NCBI RefSeq assembly: GCF_019297835.1
Contig: NZ_CP079203.1
Coordinates: forward strand, 2,966,501 to 3,030,500
Direction of reading: 5' to 3'
Length of the DNA: 64,000 nucleotides
From: Sphingomonas sanguinis
Lineage (GTDB): Bacteria > Pseudomonadota > Alphaproteobacteria > Sphingomonadales > Sphingomonadaceae
Each line of letters starts with the position of its first letter. Position 1 is the stretch's first letter. Below, piece by piece: positions 42,864 through 52,250 of this stretch. The position numbers and the translations under genes were made by a program. The notes beneath the pieces are model-generated. The model was not told the DNA's origin, searched no databases, and saw only the letters and a list, made by a program, of their open reading frames with translations.

Positions 42864-42960
42864 TTATCGATCCAGTTTTTTCTGGTGTCAATCCATCGAT
42901 TCGGGCATTTTATGCACGGGCTGCCGGATTGGGCCGACGCGGCCCTGGGGAAATGCGACG

Positions 42961-44016
42961 ATGGACAGCGGCGTCAAATCGGGCAGGGTGACGATCCTCG
43001 ACGTCGCCGCGGCGGCGGGCGTTTCCAAGTCGACGGTATCGCGAATCCTCGACGAGCGCCTGCCGTCGTCCGACAACGACACAGCGCGCAAGGTGCGCCA
43101 GATCGCCGAACAGCTCGGCTACGTTCGCGACGTCTCGGCGGCCAGCCTGCGGCGGGGGCAGACGATGACGATCGGCGTCATCGTGCCCAGGCTGACCGAC
43201 ACGGTCATGGCGATGCTGTACGAGGCCATCGCACGCGCCTGTGCGCGATCCGGTCGCATCGCGCTGGTCGCGACGACCGACGAGCAGGTCGAGGGAGAAT
43301 TGAGGGCCGCCGAGTCGCTGTTGCAGCGGGGCGTGGATGGATTGATCCTGGCCACCGCGCGCGACGACGATGATCTACCCGACATTCTGACCAAACGCGG
43401 CGTACCATTCGTGCTTGCGCTCAGGACCGACGGCAAGAGTCTGTCTTCGATCGGCGATGACAGTCTGGGCGGCTACCTTGCGACCCGGCACCTCCTCGAT
43501 CTTGGCCATCGGCGGATCGGCATTATCGCGGGGCCGGGCTATGCATCCAGCGCCAGGGGGCGGCAGGAGGGATATGTTCGGGCGCTTGGCGAGCAGGGCA
43601 TCGATCCCGACCCCGATCTCATCGTCGACTCGACGTTCAGCATCGATGCTGGCACCGATGCCGCCCTGACCCTGATGCGCCTGTCTTCGCCGCCGACGGC
43701 GATCTTTGCCGTCAACGACAACACGGCCATCGGGGCGATGTCGGCGCTGATCAATCTGGGCCTCAAGGTGCCCGAGGACGTATCGCTCGTCGGATATAAC
43801 GATATCCCGATCGTGGGCTGTCTTCCAACGCCGCTCACGACGCTTCGCGTGCCCTTCGATCAGATCGCCATGACGGCCCTCGACCTGTTCATCTCGGGCC
43901 GCAGCCGATCACGCGAGCCGATCCAGATGGCCGCGCCGACCCTCATTCCGCGGCGTTCCACAATGGCCAATGTTCAGAAGGAGCGCACGGCGGCCTTTAC
44001 GACGCGAGGGGGGTGA
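42961..44016 (+). CDS. LacI-family regulator
   Basis: 351 residues. VTILDVAAAAGVSKSTVSRILDE is the LacI headpiece, followed by a hinge helix (SAASLRRGQTMTIGVIVP) and a periplasmic-binding-protein-like sensor (ATRHLLDLGHRRIGIIAGP, SLVGYNDIPIV). The frame is open upstream but the ATG at 42961 precedes the headpiece correctly. Divergent from the aldolase/MFS/porin genes and about 100 bases from a perfect operator palindrome, so it should repress that operon until its sugar-acid ligand appears. Confidence 0.9.
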   Translation: MDSGVKSGRVTILDVAAAAGVSKSTVSRILDERLPSSDNDTARKVRQIAEQLGYVRDVSAASLRRGQTMTIGVIVPRLTDTVMAMLYEAIARACARSGRIALVATTDEQVEGELRAAESLLQRGVDGLILATARDDDDLPDILTKRGVPFVLALRTDGKSLSSIGDDSLGGYLATRHLLDLGHRRIGIIAGPGYASSARGRQEGYVRALGEQGIDPDPDLIVDSTFSIDAGTDAALTLMRLSSPPTAIFAVNDNTAIGAMSALINLGLKVPEDVSLVGYNDIPIVGCLPTPLTTLRVPFDQIAMTALDLFISGRSRSREPIQMAAPTLIPRRSTMANVQKERTAAFTTRGG

Positions 44017-44278
44017 TCGGTTCGTTAAGCCGTGCGTCATCTCCCCAGAAATCAGCCTGGCCGACGTTGATCGGAAGCGAATCTTCAATCGCAGGCTGCG
44101 GGAATACAGATATTCCGGGGAGTTATCCCCGAACGTGGACTACGAAGTGCGCGATAGTCGCGATCCTGTCTTGAGCCGACTTTCAATTGAACTCCGCACT
44201 TTAGCCGCGTTTTCGCACTTCGATATAGAATGCGCAACAATGCGGTGTCATTCCAAGCGCACAGTGCACCGCCACGCG

Positions 44279-45544
44279 TCACGACGCCATCACAGTCCGA
44301 TTCCGACTGGCACCGTAGCCCAGGACCAGCGAGACGGCGCCGACAACGGCGAAGAACAGGGCGACGATCGACCAGCTACCTGCGATATCGTGCAGCAGCC
44401 CGACGGCGAAGGGACCAACCAGCCCGCCAATCACATAGCCGACGCTTTGCACCATGCTCGAGAGTTTCGCCGCGACCTGTGGCGTCCCTGCGCGAAGCAC
44501 GAGGAGGGTCAAGGCGATCGCAAACCCGCCCCCCTGTCCGATGCCGACGGCCAGCGCGACGCCGGTGAGCGACCAGGCGGGAGCAAGCAGCAGGCCTATC
44601 GCTCCCAACGTACCGAGGATCACCATCGCCGTCGTAATCAGGCGCTGGTCACGCATTCTGCCGGCGATGATCGGCACGACCAGCCCGCTCGGCATCTGGG
44701 CCAGGAAATAGATCGACATCACAAAGCCACTGGTTTTGGGGTCCAGACCCCGCGCAAGCAGCATCGATGGTCCCCAGCTGATGAGGGCATAGGCCAGCGA
44801 GGCGAACAGCGAGAAGAAGCCCATGAGTTGCCAGGACACCGGGTCGTGCATGATACCCAGTTGCACCCGGACGGTGGGTGGCCCCGGATCGTTGCCGATC
44901 ATCAGCCGGGCCACGGCAAGCAGGGCTGCCGGTATCAACGGCAGCATCCAGACGGCAAGGCCCGTCTGCCAACGGCCGCCCAGGGCATCGGTGATGGGAA
45001 CCACCGATGCCGTCGAGACGGCTGCGCCCAGGCCCAGCGCCATCGCGAAAAGGCCCATCATCAGGCCGACCTTGTCGGGGAACTCCTGCTTGATGAGAAC
45101 CGGCGTCAGGATGCCCAGCAGCGAAATCCCCGCGCCGATCAGGATCGTGCCGGCGTAGAGCGGCACGAAACCGAACGACCGCAGGACGCCACCGGCAAGC
45201 GCGACCGCGATCGCGGCGAGCAGGACCTTTTCGAGGCCGAACCGCCGCGACATCGGTGCCGCCAGTGGCCCGAATAGACCGAGACAGACGACCGGAACGG
45301 TCATCAGCACACTGATCCAGACATTGGATAGCCCAAGACCTGCCTGGATGTCGTGCAGCAGCGGGGCGACGCTCGTCAGCATCGGTCGCAGGTTCAGCGA
45401 CAAAGACACGACGAGCATGACGCCCAGAGTCGAATGGGTCGCGGAATGCTTGGCGTCTTGCGTGACGCCGGGCGGCACGGACGATGACCGTGCCACGGCG
45501 CTTTCGGCGGGCGGCATCGTGGATCGGGTCGACGATTGCAGCAT
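44279..45544 (-). CDS. MFS transporter (CynX/NimT family)
   Basis: 421 residues, about twelve membrane helices. The opening SLSLNLRPMLTSVAPLLHDIQAGLGLSNVWISVLMTVPVVCLGLFGPLAAPMSRRFG matches the cyanate/nitroimidazole (CynX/NimT) branch of the major facilitator superfamily. Four bases separate it from the upstream NmrA-like gene, so the two are co-transcribed. Substrate unknown. Confidence 0.85.
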   Translation of the reverse strand: MLQSSTRSTMPPAESAVARSSSVPPGVTQDAKHSATHSTLGVMLVVSLSLNLRPMLTSVAPLLHDIQAGLGLSNVWISVLMTVPVVCLGLFGPLAAPMSRRFGLEKVLLAAIAVALAGGVLRSFGFVPLYAGTILIGAGISLLGILTPVLIKQEFPDKVGLMMGLFAMALGLGAAVSTASVVPITDALGGRWQTGLAVWMLPLIPAALLAVARLMIGNDPGPPTVRVQLGIMHDPVSWQLMGFFSLFASLAYALISWGPSMLLARGLDPKTSGFVMSIYFLAQMPSGLVVPIIAGRMRDQRLITTAMVILGTLGAIGLLLAPAWSLTGVALAVGIGQGGGFAIALTLLVLRAGTPQVAAKLSSMVQSVGYVIGGLVGPFAVGLLHDIAGSWSIVALFFAVVGAVSLVLGYGASRNRTVMAS

Positions 45545-45548
45545 GGGG

Positions 45549-46505
45549 TTACCGGCCGTGCCGACCGTTACGCAGATCGGCTTCGATCAGGTCCGACACC
45601 GTCGTCACCGCAACACCCTGCCGGTCGTTGAACGTCCCCGCCTTCGGCCACGATACCCCGCGCCCGATCGCGAAGGCGGCGCGGTACTTGCGCATCATGT
45701 TCTTCGGATCGTTCGCCAGTTCCTCCATGAGGAAGGGCACGGACCAGACCGAGCGCTTGAACGGACGCCCCAGCGCCGCCTCCAGCTTGTCCGCAACCTC
45801 GCCATAGGTGACGGTGTCGCCGGCCAGGAAGACGATCTCGTTGCGGATCGTCGGCTCGAAGAACACGATCTCGGCGGTCAGCACGCCGATGTCGTCCGGG
45901 GTGGTCAGTGTGACGGCGGTGTCGAGGCTGCCAAGCGCATGAACCTCGCTGTTCTCCAGATCGACGACACCGAAGTCCGGCTCGAACAGGTAGCTCATGA
46001 ACATGCCGGTGGAGATGATGACCCACTCGGTCTTGTCCTGGGACCGCAGCAGTTCGCGCACATCGAGTTGCGCATCGAAGATGTCCTGCGGCCCACCACG
46101 GCCGATCGCCTCGAAGTCGACGCCGAACTGCCACGGGAAGTAGCGCGGAATACCGGATTGCAGCGCTGCCTTGGCAAGCTTCATCGGGGTGTTGATCCCC
46201 GCCGCATAGCCCGCGCAGCCGATCACGGTATCGTAGCGCGAGAACAGCGCCGCCAGCTCGTCGATCGTGTCGTTCACCAGATCGCCGAGGACGATTTCGA
46301 TCCCTGCCGAGCGGATCTCCGCGATGTCGCGCTGCTTCGACGGATCACCGGACTCGACGGCGCTCTCGCGAAGCAGAACGCTGATCTTCGCCCCGTCGAC
46401 GTCTTTAGCGCGACGCGCCAGATTCCGCAGGACCGGCATGCCGAGTTCGCCGGCACCCAGGACGAGAATGTTCCGCGACTTCACGGTAGAAGTGGTATCG
46501 TTCAT
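45549..46505 (-). CDS. NmrA-like NAD(P)-binding reductase
   Basis: 318 residues. Rossmann motif ILVLGAGELGMPVLRNL, an INTPMKLAKAALQSGIPRYFPWQFG stretch and a C-terminal VTYGEVADKLEAALGRPF segment match the NmrA/isoflavone reductase-like (aromatic alcohol reductase) group. It lacks the Tyr-Lys pair of classical SDRs, so it could be a reductase or a redox-sensing protein. The ATG at 46505 is preferred to a GTG at 46523. It is the first gene of the operon with the CynX-like MFS and is divergent from an HxlR regulator 69 bases away. Confidence 0.78.
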   Translation of the reverse strand: MNDTTSTVKSRNILVLGAGELGMPVLRNLARRAKDVDGAKISVLLRESAVESGDPSKQRDIAEIRSAGIEIVLGDLVNDTIDELAALFSRYDTVIGCAGYAAGINTPMKLAKAALQSGIPRYFPWQFGVDFEAIGRGGPQDIFDAQLDVRELLRSQDKTEWVIISTGMFMSYLFEPDFGVVDLENSEVHALGSLDTAVTLTTPDDIGVLTAEIVFFEPTIRNEIVFLAGDTVTYGEVADKLEAALGRPFKRSVWSVPFLMEELANDPKNMMRKYRAAFAIGRGVSWPKAGTFNDRQGVAVTTVSDLIEADLRNGRHGR

Positions 46506-46574
46506 CAGTCTTGCTCTTTTCACCTTGGTTGCCCGTGATCTGGCAACTGTCGGACGACTGCGAAAGATAGGTAC

Positions 46575-47012
46575 ATGCGTGATACCGGTGCGAACGCTCT
46601 AAGCCAGGAAGACATTCTCCGTTATTCCCAGACGGTCTGCGACGGCCTTCGGGATGATGATGACGGGGTTCGTCGTGAGGTGCTGGCCCATGCCGGCAAT
46701 CGCTGGTCTCTCGGCGTGATCCATACGCTCGGCGTTTACGGTCAGCTGCGTCACGCGGACATCGCACGACGCATGCACGGAATCACCCAGCGGATGCTCA
46801 CGCGAACCTTGCGCCATCTGGAGCGCGACGGCCTGGTGGTGCGTCGCGATTTCGAGGAGGTGGTGCCGCACGTCGAATACGCTCTATCCGACACGGGACT
46901 GGAGCTGCTGGTGAGGATGGTCCCCCTGTGGACCTGGATCGTCGAGAACGTCGACAGCTTCCGGAAGGCGCGGGAAAATTTCGACCGCGATCACGGTGAT
47001 GAGAAGCCCTGA
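46575..47012 (+). CDS. HxlR-family regulator
   Basis: 145 residues. GNRWSLGVIHTLGVYGQLRHADIARRMHGITQRMLTRTLRHLERDGLVVRRDFEEVVPHVEYALSDTG is an HxlR winged helix with the typical W and Q-R-L-T signature. Such regulators respond to electrophiles, quinones or aldehydes, which would fit control of the divergent NmrA-like reductase and exporter. Confidence 0.88.
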   Translation: MRDTGANALSQEDILRYSQTVCDGLRDDDDGVRREVLAHAGNRWSLGVIHTLGVYGQLRHADIARRMHGITQRMLTRTLRHLERDGLVVRRDFEEVVPHVEYALSDTGLELLVRMVPLWTWIVENVDSFRKARENFDRDHGDEKP

Positions 47013-47239
47013 CGGGCGAACGGCCTATTCACCTTGGAGTCCCAGAATACCATCCCATGCGAGACGGGATCGCAAAACCTTGGGGTGTCATTCCGCCCCA
47101 ACCGTACCGGCCGCCAGCGGCGCATTTTTCAAAAGGCCCGGTCGTTTTTCTGGAGAACGGTGAGAGAATGGTCGAAAACGCACGCTAAGCCCATGACGCT
47201 GGTCGAGGGAGAATGGCGAGAATTGGTTGGAAACTGCCG

Positions 47240-47470
47240 TTTAGCGATCTACGCGACCCCCAACATTCCGCCGAAGAGCAACCGGCGCTGGAAACCATGC
47301 TTCAGCAAACGGCTCTAGCGCTAGCGTAACCTGATCGAGCGCTTCTTCTCCAAGCTGAAACACGTCCGCCGAGTTGCCACCCGCTACTACGACAAGCTTG
47401 CCGCCAACTTCCTCGCCATGGTGCAACTCGCCTCAATGAGGCTGTGGCTGCGTGCTTATGAGTCTACGGC
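47240..47470 (+). pseudogene. IS5-family transposase C-terminal remnant
   Basis: PNIPPKSNRRWKPCFSKRL and, in the same frame, RNLIERFFSKLKHVRRVATRYYDKLAANFLAMVQLASMRLWL are the end of an IS5-type DDE transposase including the catalytic Glu region. Two TAG codons at 47316 and 47322 interrupt it, where relatives have Tyr and Gln. The N-terminal two thirds and both terminal repeats are gone. Confidence 0.8.
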
Positions 47471-47930
47471 CTACTTGCTATCGACCTTCGTGCGCACCGG
47501 AAGAGCGACGCCGCTAATTCGACGTTCGGCTGATCCGGAAAAGCGTTTGCACATCAAAGGATCAAAAAGGCAATAACTTGGTTGTCCTATATCTGGAATG
47601 AGATCAGAAGGGTCTGGCATGCCTGGTGCGAAGCACACGAACGGCGACGAAGCGGCATGCGGGTGCGGACCTGTCCACTCCAAAGGGCTGGTGGCGCCTT
47701 CGCGGACAGAGAAGCCGATCCGAGGCAGGCGTGGAGCGACGGAGGACCGACGACACCGCCGACACGTCGCTTTGGTCTGCCCCTGCCGGAACGCCCGTCC
47801 GAAGAACCTGCGACGTTCCATCTCGTCCGCCTCTCCGGCGGCCAGACGCGAAAGGCCAAGTGTCATCGGTGCGGTCCGGAGGCCCGCGAACCGCGACACG
47901 GCTCTTAGCTCCGTCCTGCGGATCGGAGGT
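47471..47930. other. Stretch without supported gene at the island's left edge
   Basis: Overlapping open frames on both strands, none with a motif or good ribosome site. Composition shifts here toward the CGATCG-rich style of the following 16 kb, so the left junction of that island probably lies in this stretch. Confidence 0.35.
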
Positions 47931-48380
47931 ATGGTCGACATCGATCGGCAACCCCATAGGGTACTCTCCAACGTTCAGGGGCGCGTCCTCGCCGTGCATG
48001 CCGCGTCGGGAGCGGTGTACCTGGTGCCGGACGAGGAACTCGTGCTCGCATTGCCGCCGGTCGATCTATGGTGCCGGATGGTGGATTCGGGTCGCATCGT
48101 CGAGACCGGCGCTCATGATCGGTTCGACGGCGGGAAGGCGGAGGGGATCATCGCGCAGTGCGATCTTCTGGACGGGGCCGGCGTCGGCAACGGCTGCAAA
48201 GCCATCTCGATCTACATGCACGCCAATTGGCGAGGCGATCTCGTCCAGCGGTACGGTCCGGCGAGCCCGGCGGCCACGCTCAAGCGGTGGCGGACCCTTC
48301 GAGCCAGGGAAGCAGACGGCAGCGGCATCCGTCCCCGACCAAGCCGTCGGCCGTGTCCGAAAGCGGATGGTCGGTCCTGA
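47931..48380 (+). CDS. Unrecognised protein, possible transposase N-terminal-like
   Basis: 149 residues. The first part (GRVLAVHAASGAVYLVPDEELVLAL) and the helix-turn-helix-like YGPASPAATLKRWRTLRA resemble the N-terminal DNA-binding portions of Mu/TniA-type transposases, but the protein ends in a basic tail with no catalytic domain. GGAGGT abuts the ATG (spacing close to zero), so the start is doubtful. It could be a truncated transposase or a free-standing DNA-binding protein. Confidence 0.4.
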   Translation: MVDIDRQPHRVLSNVQGRVLAVHAASGAVYLVPDEELVLALPPVDLWCRMVDSGRIVETGAHDRFDGGKAEGIIAQCDLLDGAGVGNGCKAISIYMHANWRGDLVQRYGPASPAATLKRWRTLRAREADGSGIRPRPSRRPCPKADGRS

Positions 48381-48433
48381 GACTCCCGTCGTTCGATTGG
48401 ATCCAAGCCGACGGTCAGCGTCGCGATCGACGA

Positions 48434-49990
48434 TCAATCGGAAGGGCGAGGGGCGGACGTGGACGCTGTGCGAGGTGCCATCCACGGTAGCAGGGCCTCG
48501 ACACGGGATCGGAACGGGTAGGGGCGTTCGTCCTGTCGTGTCGCCATGTGCGCTACCGACAGCATGAACCCCTTCCGATCGCCGGAGGATACATCGCGGC
48601 ACGCATCCAGGAAGCTCTCGCCGGTCCCGTGCTGCAGCGCGAACTCCACGTCGTCGATCGGACAGAACGCGATCTCGCGCCTATCGCAATCCTCTATATG
48701 GCCCTCGGCGTCAGCGAGCGCATTGGCGGACGAGAGGACCTGCTCGGCGTGTCCGGTCGCCATCGTCAGCCAGCTGTCGGCAGTCACGATCACGCCCCGG
48801 CACTCTGGCGCGACGATCATGTCACCGGTCAGACCACGTCGAGCGTGCGAGAAGAACCGCCAGATCTGGAACATGCCCTTGGCGAGTTCTTCGTAACCGA
48901 CCGAGGCGGTCGCCACCGGATCATCGGCGTACCGTGCGTCGAAGCTCATCCGCTTCGCCTTGCATTCGACGGCCGCGACGACCCGTCCATGGCTGTTCAC
49001 CAGGATGTCGGGCGTCCGGTGTCGTGCCTTCTTCGGTCCGTACACCCGTTCGCCGACGACGTCGTACGGCGACATCATCGCCTGCAGGTACTCCAGAACA
49101 TAGTCCTCGAAGTGCCGGCCGATGTCCGTCCAGACGGTCGAGCCGCCCCTGACGACATCGAGGTACAGGCCGGTGGTGCATCGGTACATGATCAGCTCGG
49201 GAATAGGAGCACGCAGGCGCTCTCCGTTCGCTCCGAACGCGATTATGGGGGAGTCGCGGAGAACGCTTGGGCGATAGGCGGTGTGACGGTTCCCCCTGCG
49301 CATCTCCGCCGCCCGCCGGCGGGCCTCGGCGTGAGGAAGGGCGATACGGGACAGGGCCGCTTCCCGAACCCCGGGCGAGATGCCGATGGTCGAAAGGTCG
49401 CGGTCGCGTCTCACGAAGTCGTTGGCGGCCAGCGAGGCGGACATGCATACCCCGATCTTGACGAAGTCGGACAGGGCGATGCCCAGGTCCGCCTCGAAAT
49501 AGTCGCGGGCCGTGCCCGTGCCGTAGAGGAGCATCGAACGATACAGGTGCGGCAAGTTGGTCGTGCCGCGCTGCCAAGGGAACTGACGCTGGGCGATCCG
49601 AGCCATTTCGTCGAAGACGTCGTGCTTCTCCAGGAAGATGCCGTCCTCGGCGTTCTCGAGCTTGATGAGGATGCGGTGGAGTTCCCGTACGGTTCGGAAC
49701 ATATCCGCATTCAATACCCGCGTACGGCCCACGCCCCAGCCGATCGGCTTCGGCGTGCACAGGAGTTCGTTGACGAGCGTTTCGATCGACCAGAGCGGTA
49801 CGTGGTATGGGGAACCGAGTTCGGCGCCGACCGCCTCGGGCGGAAAGTCAAGCAGCGATGCGCGCGCAGCATCGCTACCCTCCTGCGCAGCGACCACGGC
49901 GGACATCAGGGAGATCATCGGCTCGTCGATCCCGTGCGCGAGAAGTCGCTGCAGCTTCCTGCGGTAGACGTCGCGACCCAATCTTCCCAT
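48434..49990 (-). CDS. Large protein with PD-(D/E)XK nuclease-like motif
   Basis: 518 residues, soluble, mostly helical for the first 300 residues. In the C-terminal third TPDILVNSHGRVVAAVECKAK gives D328 ... E342-x-K344, the spacing of a PD-(D/E)XK restriction-endonuclease-like core, followed by a helix (YEELAKGMFQIWRFF). I do not recognise the rest. Alone on its strand between two plus-strand genes. A DNA-cutting role in defence or element maintenance is plausible but inferred only from the motif. Confidence 0.55.
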   Translation of the reverse strand: MGRLGRDVYRRKLQRLLAHGIDEPMISLMSAVVAAQEGSDAARASLLDFPPEAVGAELGSPYHVPLWSIETLVNELLCTPKPIGWGVGRTRVLNADMFRTVRELHRILIKLENAEDGIFLEKHDVFDEMARIAQRQFPWQRGTTNLPHLYRSMLLYGTGTARDYFEADLGIALSDFVKIGVCMSASLAANDFVRRDRDLSTIGISPGVREAALSRIALPHAEARRRAAEMRRGNRHTAYRPSVLRDSPIIAFGANGERLRAPIPELIMYRCTTGLYLDVVRGGSTVWTDIGRHFEDYVLEYLQAMMSPYDVVGERVYGPKKARHRTPDILVNSHGRVVAAVECKAKRMSFDARYADDPVATASVGYEELAKGMFQIWRFFSHARRGLTGDMIVAPECRGVIVTADSWLTMATGHAEQVLSSANALADAEGHIEDCDRREIAFCPIDDVEFALQHGTGESFLDACRDVSSGDRKGFMLSVAHMATRQDERPYPFRSRVEALLPWMAPRTASTSAPRPSD

Positions 49991-50459
49991 CGACGAGGCA
50001 TCTCACAGTCCGGTCGGCTTGGCCAGGATCGGGATCGACGACGATCCGGTGCGGAGGGGGAACCGTACGACCATCGACATGCTCCCCCTGCACTACAGAG
50101 CGTGGTCGGAAGAGAAGCGATGCGGCGCGTCAGGCCGGTTGGCACGCATGCGATCACGCTGTTCATGGACTCGACCGTATGCACTTGAGAACGACGCGAC
50201 GGTCTCGTTCGTTCGGTTCAGCAGCATCCTGGTAGCGGCCCGGATTCCGGTCCTTCCAAGGGCGCCGCCGGAGCGGTGCGGCGACGGGGACGGTCGCCGG
50301 CGAATGCGAAGGAGGCATACCGTGACGGCGGGCCGATCTCGGCCGTAGTCGACGGAATGAGCCTCGTCATCAGCGGAATGAGCCTCCGAATGATTTGGGC
50401 CGGACGGGTCGGCCTCACATCTCTCCCGGACCTGTGAAAGAGATGGAAGGAGTCATCCC
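49991..50459. other. Intergenic region with short direct repeats
   Basis: No gene supported. It carries the divergent promoters of the nuclease-like gene and the 50460 operon, and the iterated CGGAATGAGCCTC motif near its right end. Confidence 0.4.
50353..50393 (+). repeat. Direct repeats, 21-base period
   Basis: CGGAATGAGCCTC occurs at 50353-50365 and 50374-50386, followed at once by a partial third unit CGAATGA. The 21-base spacing (two helical turns) suits repeated protein binding on one DNA face. It lies 67 bases ahead of the 50460 gene. Confidence 0.55.
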
Positions 50460-51191
50460 TTGGCCAAGCGGAAGATCAGCAGTGAGATGACGGTCGCCGA
50501 CCCCGCCCGGAACGTCGCCCGTAGGATGGAGGGCGGCAGCGAGCTCGTCAGGGTCGATGCCGTCTTCAACGTCCCCGCGGTGCACCCCACCGATCCCGGG
50601 CCGTGGAGCGGAGAGGCGGATAAAGTCAGTTGGCGCGACATGCCCACCGGCTACGGGTGCATCATCCGCCGCTCGCCGTTCGGCCGACACCTGTGCGGCT
50701 TCGTGTCGGTCCCGCCGACCCATCCCCTCTTCGGTCGCGGTACGAGCGCCTTCGAGGAACATCTCGTAGGTGTCCACGGCGGCATCGACTACGCCGCAGC
50801 CTGCCAGGCGGCGATCCCCGAGGAGGTGTCGGTCTGCCATCCGACGGGTCGCGCGGCCCGACCTTCGGAGACCCCGGCCGCTCGTCTGGCGAGGCATACC
50901 GTCTACGAGAACGACGTCGCGAAGGGGCATGCTCATGATGACGCATGGTGGTTCGGCTTCTCCTGCAACCAGATCGGCGACCTCGTGCCGAATGCGGACG
51001 CGGCGCGGCTCCGGACCCAGCAGCAGCTCGCGGGTGTGGTGGAGCCGGTCTACAGGACCGAAGCCTACGTATACCGCGAATGCGTCCGTCTCGCCGTCCA
51101 GCTGAAGGCGATCGAGGAGGGACGCGATCCGCGCGATGCCGATCCCGGTTCGTCGACTTCCGGCTACGACGCTTCGCGGGCGAGAGGGTGA
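50460..51191 (+). CDS. Conserved phage/plasmid-type protein of unknown function
   Basis: 243 residues. TTG start with AAGGAG seven bases upstream. The central pattern GYGCIIRRSPFGRHLCGFVSVPPTHPLF, then VHGGIDYAAAC and WWFGFSCNQIGDLVP, and a final YVYRECVRLAVQL helix, recalls a family common in phage and plasmid genomes whose function is unknown to me. Its stop overlaps the next gene's GTG (GTGA), forming an operon. Confidence 0.65.
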   Translation: MAKRKISSEMTVADPARNVARRMEGGSELVRVDAVFNVPAVHPTDPGPWSGEADKVSWRDMPTGYGCIIRRSPFGRHLCGFVSVPPTHPLFGRGTSAFEEHLVGVHGGIDYAAACQAAIPEEVSVCHPTGRAARPSETPAARLARHTVYENDVAKGHAHDDAWWFGFSCNQIGDLVPNADAARLRTQQQLAGVVEPVYRTEAYVYRECVRLAVQLKAIEEGRDPRDADPGSSTSGYDASRARG

Positions 51192-52036
51192 CGATCATGA
51201 CCATGGACATCGATCCCGAACTGCCTTGGGGCTACTGGTACCGCATCGATCACCGGAGAACCGGTAGGGTCTACCTGGACGATGCGACCGGCGCGACGTC
51301 GCCCTCGCTACGCGCCGCGCTGTGGCACGATCGTCTCGGCATGCCCGTCGCGAAGGGCGACCCGTCACCCGAGATACTCGAACTCGTCCATGCTGTGCTC
51401 GCCGCGACCGTGCGTCGCGAGCCCGGGTACCGTCAGCAGCTCAACGACCTCTTCGACGGCAACCGGCTCTTCCAGCGCATGTTCCATCTCTGGCTGGGCT
51501 CGACGGGGCTGGCCGTGGCCGCCCGGGACGGAGAGGGCATCGGCGATCTCACGCCGGAGGGATGGTCGGTCCTGCGCCTGCTGGCGGCGACGAGACCCTA
51601 CGAAGTGCGCCGCGAACGACCGTCAGCCGTGACGATCGACATGCTGCGCGAGCTTGGCCGGGGTCCGGAGGACCGAGCGGCACGCCTCGAGCGGTTGGAG
51701 TGGCTGGAGCGGGAATCGATCGGCTGGGATGCGGCCTTCCTCCGCCGTGAGGAAGGCGGAAGACCCGGCGTCGTGCTCTCGAAGCGGGGCGATGGCCCGG
51801 TGCCCGTGCTGCAGACCGTCTGGGCCCTCACGTTCGCCACGGACGAGCAGCGCGACGACTTCTACGACTGGCTCTGCCTGCACGTCGACCGCTGGCAGGC
51901 ATGGGGCGATCTCGCCAGCGCGTACGACTCGACGAAGCTGACGCACAGGCTGCTGAAGGTGATGGCCGGCTCGATCGCGGAACGTCGGCACGGGAATCCG
52001 AGGATCGGCCGACCCACGCTCGGCGACATCGACTGA
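51188..52036 (+). CDS. Unrecognised soluble protein
   Basis: 282 residues from the GTG that overlaps the previous stop (ATG codons at 51197 and 51203 are alternatives). Family not recognised. It has a Trp-rich start (LPWGYWYRIDHRRTGRVYLDD), a region resembling a winged helix (LTPEGWSVLRLLAATRPYEV) and a helical C-terminus. Coupled to the 50460 gene. Confidence 0.6.
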   Translation: MTIMTMDIDPELPWGYWYRIDHRRTGRVYLDDATGATSPSLRAALWHDRLGMPVAKGDPSPEILELVHAVLAATVRREPGYRQQLNDLFDGNRLFQRMFHLWLGSTGLAVAARDGEGIGDLTPEGWSVLRLLAATRPYEVRRERPSAVTIDMLRELGRGPEDRAARLERLEWLERESIGWDAAFLRREEGGRPGVVLSKRGDGPVPVLQTVWALTFATDEQRDDFYDWLCLHVDRWQAWGDLASAYDSTKLTHRLLKVMAGSIAERRHGNPRIGRPTLGDID

Positions 52037-52250
52037 TCTACGCCTGGGGGGCGATGACCGCCGTCATCGCCCCATCCCGGAAGCCTGGTTCCGACGGCCC
52101 CCCTATACTGGACCCAGTCGACCGACACCTCGCCCGGTGACCGTCCGGGCCGAGGATCGTGGTTCCGCCGACCGAACCGCATCTCCGCCGTCGCCGCAAC
52201 GTAGGCCCGTCTGTCCGTCCGCCGAACAGTCCATCATTCCGGAATCCGAC

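Noticed and set aside
43970..45277. 435-codon plus-strand open frame
   Set aside because: Runs antisense through the CynX-like MFS gene; Gln/His/Arg-rich and not protein-like.
48434..49990. TnsA endonuclease of a Tn7-like element
   Set aside because: The nuclease motif is in the C-terminal third of a 518-residue protein, no TnsB/TnsC partner with intact motifs is adjacent, and no transposon ends were seen.
48548..50188. 546-codon plus-strand open frame
   Set aside because: Antisense shadow of the PD-(D/E)XK-like gene; composition biased to Arg/Gly/Asp/Val with no motif.
50353..50393. Possible CRISPR array
   Set aside because: Only two full 13-base units with eight-base gaps, no spacers of useful length and no cas genes.
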